Part shown: positions 60,286 to 64,000 of the stretch, piece after piece
Layout: each line of letters opens with the position of its first letter
Position numbering within the stretch: position 1 is the first letter of the stretch
From: Amylostereum areolatum
Taxonomy: Eukaryota > Basidiomycota > Agaricomycetes > Russulales > Stereaceae
DNA length: 64,000 nt
Direction: 5' to 3'
Assembly: GCA_012932865.1 (NCBI GenBank)
Contig: SAXG01000015.1
Location: forward strand, 310,001-374,000
Translations under genes and position numbers: made by a program
The notes under the pieces: generated by a model
Seen by the model: the letters and a program-made list of their open reading frames with translations, nothing else
Databases searched by the model: none
What the model was told of the DNA's origin: nothing

Positions 60286-62130
60286 TTACACCTCGATGTA
60301 CAGGTTGGCGTCCGCATACTCGTCCTTGATGAGGTCCCAGACCAACTCCATAAGCGTTGCGAACGTGATGTGGGAGATGTCGTTCATGCCAGTTCCGCCG
60401 GTGAGCAAGGCGGCGAAGCGGTGGAGAGCGTCGACGACGAGCGATCCGGAGTCGTCGCCCAGCGAGAAGGGCCCTGAGTCGTTGTCGTGCGGCAGGATCG
60501 CCACCGCCACCTCAATCGAGTCACTGTGGCTCAAGAGTTGGTACTTGCGGACGTGGGACGTGAACTTGGAGAGCGTGCCGACGGTGGTGAGGGTAGTGGA
60601 TCCGCGTTTGATGACACGGCGGATGAGCTCCCCCTCGAGATTCTTGCTGTTGGGGCTGTTAATGTCGGCGGCGGGGAGCATGCCCCGCAGGGGAATGAGG
60701 CCTTCCAGGGGATAATGGAACTCAGAGGGGACGTCGATTTTGTCATACATTAGAGCCTTGAACCTCTCGCGGGAGATCTCGGGGCCTGTTGGAAAACGAA
60801 GAGATTTGGTCAGCGATGTCTCCTACGAGCGACACAGAGAAAAATAGAAAATTCCCCACAAGGTGAATATTCCCAGAGAACACCCAAAAGCGAGAACGGA
60901 CAAAGGGAATATACGAACCGAGGCTAAGAACATTATAAAGTTCTTGAATTTCTTCTTGTCCAACTTGATGGCGCAGAGATCCCTAGTGTAGCGGTGGGAA
61001 GCGACGGCGACGGCGATCGGAGGGGCCCAGTCGACGTAGCCAATGATACGGTCCTTGGGGATTGCACCACTTCTCCTTGATGTTCACGGAGAAGTCCCTG
61101 AGCATGTCGATGTTGGCACGAGTCGTGGTCAGCTCGCTCTCGGTGCACCCCAGGTCATGCGCCCACTTCTGAGCCTTGGGGCCATCCTCTTCTGCTTTTG
61201 CATTCCTCCTCTTATACGACGCAGCCCGCGTCTCAAGATAGATAACCGTGTCGTTGAGGGTACGGATCTTGGCCCGGATGGAGGTGACGTAGTTGTCGAA
61301 GGCGGGGGGTCCCATAACGATAACCTCCTTAGGCCCGCCTATGTAGGTTTACATAGTCAGAATTGCACTCCATCGGAAAAATGAAAAAATGAATTCAAAC
61401 GTACCAACGTATCTGGAGTACTCGCCATTATCCTCGAACAGGACGTGGCGAGCGGTCACTGCGTAGAGATCGTCCCGACTCTAAAGTAGAACCCGAGAGT
61501 CCCTTGCGCCTGCGTCCTGAGACCCGCAATGGGCAAGCTGAGCGGGGTGGAAATGTTGTCGATAAGGTCCTTGAGGGCGTCGAGGTCTCCGACCGGGCCA
61601 AAGAGAGCTGGACCACGCGAAAGCCTAGTGACAGACTCATGGAAGGCAACGTCGACACCGCTAACGTTGTGCTGCTTGAGAGTCCCGGGGATCTCCGTGC
61701 AGTCTCGTGGGCGAGCTCGGCGTGGAGAGTGTCCGGTAGGACATCGATCCAGATGGTTGGGGGTGTGATGTAGTGAGTCATTCCATCCTCGACGGGCTTG
61801 ATGGCATGCGAAGTCCTCGTACTTGAGATGGTTGCCGTCGTCCTGCGAGTCGTCGTCCTCGCCGTCGTCCTCGCCGTCGTCCTCGTCCTTGTCGTCGTCC
61901 TCGACTTCCTGTTCACCCTGGTCGTCGTTCTTGTTGTGCCACGTGAAACGGACGAATTCCACGGAAGAGAGCTTGATGTTTTTACTCCTGAGGAGCTCGA
62001 CAGTCTTATAACGAACTTTCAGCCCACAAAAATCACAAACGTCGAGACGGTCACGTACCTGGTCACGAGCGATGTCCCAGAGACCATCCTTACCAAGCTC
62101 ATGATCCTCGTCAACGCAGACAAGCTTCAT
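60286..62130 (-). pseudogene. trypsin-fold peptidase-like protein of the mushroom type, frame broken at several sites
   Basis: Order of recognisable parts on the minus strand: MKLVCVDEDHELGKDGLWDI, a very acidic run (VEDDDKDEDDGEDDGE), PPTIWIDVLPDTLHAELAHE, NVSGVDVAFHESV, GTLGFYFRV with LYAVTARHVLFEDNG (His of the presumed triad), AFDNYVTSIRAKIRTLNDTV, a coiled-coil-like stretch, YVDWAPPIAVAVASHRYTRD, DKIDVPSEFHYPLEGLIPLR, and near the end GDDSGSLVVDALHRFAALLT (Ser of the triad). This matches a family of large basidiomycete proteins with a chymotrypsin-like fold. Frames change near 61800, 61695, 61470, 61060 and 60930; some need one base less, some one more. The 60286-60780 part is fully open. 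Probably a decaying gene; the start codon is a guess. Confidence 0.7.
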
Positions 62131-62564
62131 AAGACGCGTTTAGGCCTCAGGTCCATCGGGCACGACGAATTTGTCGGACGACGTCCGATAGACAAGCCTT
62201 GGACCTTTGCCACTGGGTCTAGGCCGGCAGGGTAGAAACCGGCCTTCAGCTTGGGGACTTCGTGGGGGGAGGGTATCACAGAAGAAGCGATCGTGGGGGT
62301 GGGGCTCGTCGGAGGTCAGAGTTCATCCTGATCGTCAAAGTCGCTGTCGCCGTCGGAGACTATTAGGCTGCGAGTCTCTCTGAGCATGGCGGCTAATCCT
62401 GAACTTGAGGAGTGTTGACGTCAAGTCTACATCATGACATCACCGCGTATGAAGCCGACGTGGCATCCGCGCTCACTTCACCACCGTCAGTCGGACTCAG
62501 TCCGTCACAGTACCACCCTCGCCTTGCTTCTCTTTCCTTCCCTACTCTCCTTCTTTCTAGGGAA
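62131..62564. other. intergenic between two divergently read genes
   Basis: CT-rich leader before the TRAP-alpha start (about 62515-62560). No further coding sequence is recognised, although an upstream exon of the peptidase-like gene could lie here. Confidence 0.4.
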
Positions 62565-63654
62565 ATGCGTTTCCAGTATATTTTTTGCACTGCCGCCCTG
62601 TTGGCAGCGTCAGCCTGGTGCCGTCGACATCGTTTGTGCGTGGTCCGTTATACATCTCTCCCCCGATGCTCATCCGCTTGCAATGCAGCCCCTATTGTGG
62701 ATGCCCTCTCTTCGGAACCGGAGTTAACGGTCTCTGCGGTCTTCCCGGAAAATAACCCCTTCGGTCGTGCGTACGCTTCTGAACTTATTCACTGGGGCAA
62801 GTGCTGACAAGAAGCCCGTAGACATCGTGAATGGGGAGAACAACCGATTGAATCTCAATATTGAGAACACGTCGGGAAAGAATGTGACGCTCTTGAGTGT
62901 GGCTGGTGGATTTTTTAACACTGTGGGCGAGGGACTGATCAAAGCCGTGCGTTGTCTCGTGCTGTCACTTGGCTGTATTCTCAACAACTTCATGCAGACT
63001 AGCAACTTGACATACGGCATCCCTCTAATGAATGGTGCAAAGGTTGTCCTGCCCTACTCTTTCCACAGCGAGTAAGGCCTTTCACACGGTGTTGGCCTAT
63101 TTCCCCCATTGACTGCTCGGTGTTTTCTTGTTTCTTAGACTCAAGACAGGGGAAGTGAAGCTCCATCTTGACCTTGAGCACGTCGCGGAGGTGTGTGATT
63201 TTAATCTCCTTGTAGCCCTTCTTTTGACTCTCGTATAGGGAAAACGTTACCGTGTAGATGCGTACGACTCGATCGTCACCGTGGTTGAACCTGAAATTTC
63301 CATCTTTGACTTCAAAATGTACGTGGCATACTACGAGTCTGTTCACTGCGGTTGACATAGATGTACATAGGCTCTCAACTTATGCCGCTGTTCTCGGCCT
63401 GGTCGCTTCCCTTGGCTACATCGCATATATTTCCTTCGTTCCCCAACCCAAGAAGGCTCGCCGCACTCCCGCTGTCTCAACCCCTGTGGTCCGTGACTGC
63501 GACAGGGGCCGGGGGCTACCAAGAAGAGTGGATTCCCGCCCACCACCTGAAAAAGTCGAAAAGGACGGGAGCTGGTGCGGTTAGCAGCGGGGATGAGGTT
63601 AGTGGTGCAGAGACGAGCGGCGGGGAGGGTCGTAAGCGCAAGGGTCGCAAGTAG
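62565..63654 (+). CDS. IRC22: TRAP-alpha/IRC22-like ER membrane protein, with two single-base frame breaks
   Basis: Homologue of the translocon-associated protein alpha subunit (signal sequence receptor alpha); fungal members are called Irc22. Exons: 62565-62617, 62689-62763, 62822-62946, 62998-63071, 63139-63190, 63239-63318 and 63371-63654, about 246 residues. A signal peptide (FQYIFCTAALLAASA) is followed by PELTVSAVFPENNPF, ENTSGKNVTLLSVAGGF, LTYGIPLMNGAKVVLPYSF and YRVDAYDSIVTVVEPEISIF (luminal domain), a membrane helix (YAAVLGLVASLGYIAYISFV) and a cytosolic tail, GAGGYQEEWIPAHHLKKSK to GRKRKGRK. Extra bases at 62616 and 63488-63489 break the frame. The truncated copy at 60.0 kb lacks the first extra base, which supports the corrected phase. 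Confidence 0.88.
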
Positions 63655-64000
63655 CCTTCATGTTGGTGAAATCTAAGCTATATATTTGTGCTCCTTCCTC
63701 GTCTGAATGGACACGCTCCGAGCCTCTGACGCCAAGCCTGAGTGAGGCCTTACCACGAATGCTGGGATCAGTTTAGGTAATTGTTCTGGGGAATGTCATT
63801 CTCGTCGTGCAACTGCAACAGTAATGAGTACAGAACATATATAATCAAGCTCTCTCTATGTGGCGTCAGAAAGCAGACGGAGCGTTCGTGATTGGTACCA
63901 AAGGATCGGGAGTCGCGTTCAACGTGGAGTGGACACACAGTTTCCGTATGTTCAGACTCATTTGTCCTTGTCCCCAATGGCAGTACCAATAGACTGAGGA
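63655..64000. other. downstream of TRAP-alpha, nothing recognised
   Basis: AT-richer sequence without a credible coding frame up to the end of the window. Confidence 0.5.

Noticed and set aside
1..64000. tRNA and rRNA genes, CRISPR arrays, bacterial-type operons
   Set aside because: No T-loop consensus in a fitting cloverleaf, no rRNA core sequence and no regularly spaced repeats were found; the organism is a eukaryote.

Overview
The window is nuclear DNA of a filamentous basidiomycete, almost certainly an Agaricomycete. Genes run on both strands, are close together in places, and carry many short introns (mostly 50-65 bases, GT-AG, often GTNNGT donors). Several protein families seen here are typical of mushrooms: a DUF6534 membrane protein, a small sesquiterpene synthase, an arrestin-like protein, a WOPR factor and a trypsin-fold protein of the mushroom type. 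No rRNA, tRNA, CRISPR array or intact transposon was found. All gene models were built by hand from splice signals and reading phase.

Layout. 1.7-3.2 kb holds one uncharacterised gene. 3.2-10.9 kb is gene-poor. 10.9-17.1 kb holds a protein with a SUMO-binding-like motif and a split RING, and then TFB2 (TFIIH). 17.1-21.9 kb is a second gene-poor island. 21.9-33.7 kb holds a WOPR transcription factor, an aldo/keto reductase divergent from a DUF1479 protein, a Ser-rich open frame, an arrestin-like gene and an unknown gene. 34.0-49.7 kb is a dense housekeeping stretch: cyanase, SDHAF3, a KIAA1143/DUF4604 protein, a DUF6534 membrane protein, a C2H2 zinc-finger protein, two unknown genes and the proteasome chaperone Nas6/gankyrin. 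50.1-55.5 kb holds a cystathionine beta-lyase joined in frame to mevalonate kinase, facing a sesquiterpene synthase. 57.2-63.7 kb holds RPB5 and SWD2 on a shared 180-base promoter, a truncated copy of a TRAP-alpha/IRC22 gene, a damaged trypsin-fold gene and the full-length TRAP-alpha/IRC22 gene.

The most interesting point is the 50.1-53.4 kb gene. It reads without a stop from a PLP-dependent transsulfuration enzyme into a GHMP kinase of the mevalonate pathway, with a linker of roughly 40 residues and no internal ATG or intergenic gap. A sesquiterpene synthase lies just downstream in convergent orientation. A second theme is that many otherwise intact genes (WOPR, reductase, DUF1479, DUF6534, zinc finger, Nas6, TRAP-alpha, perhaps the kinase) each need removal of one or two single bases to read through. 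This looks like uncorrected insertion-type sequencing error, or else recent decay.
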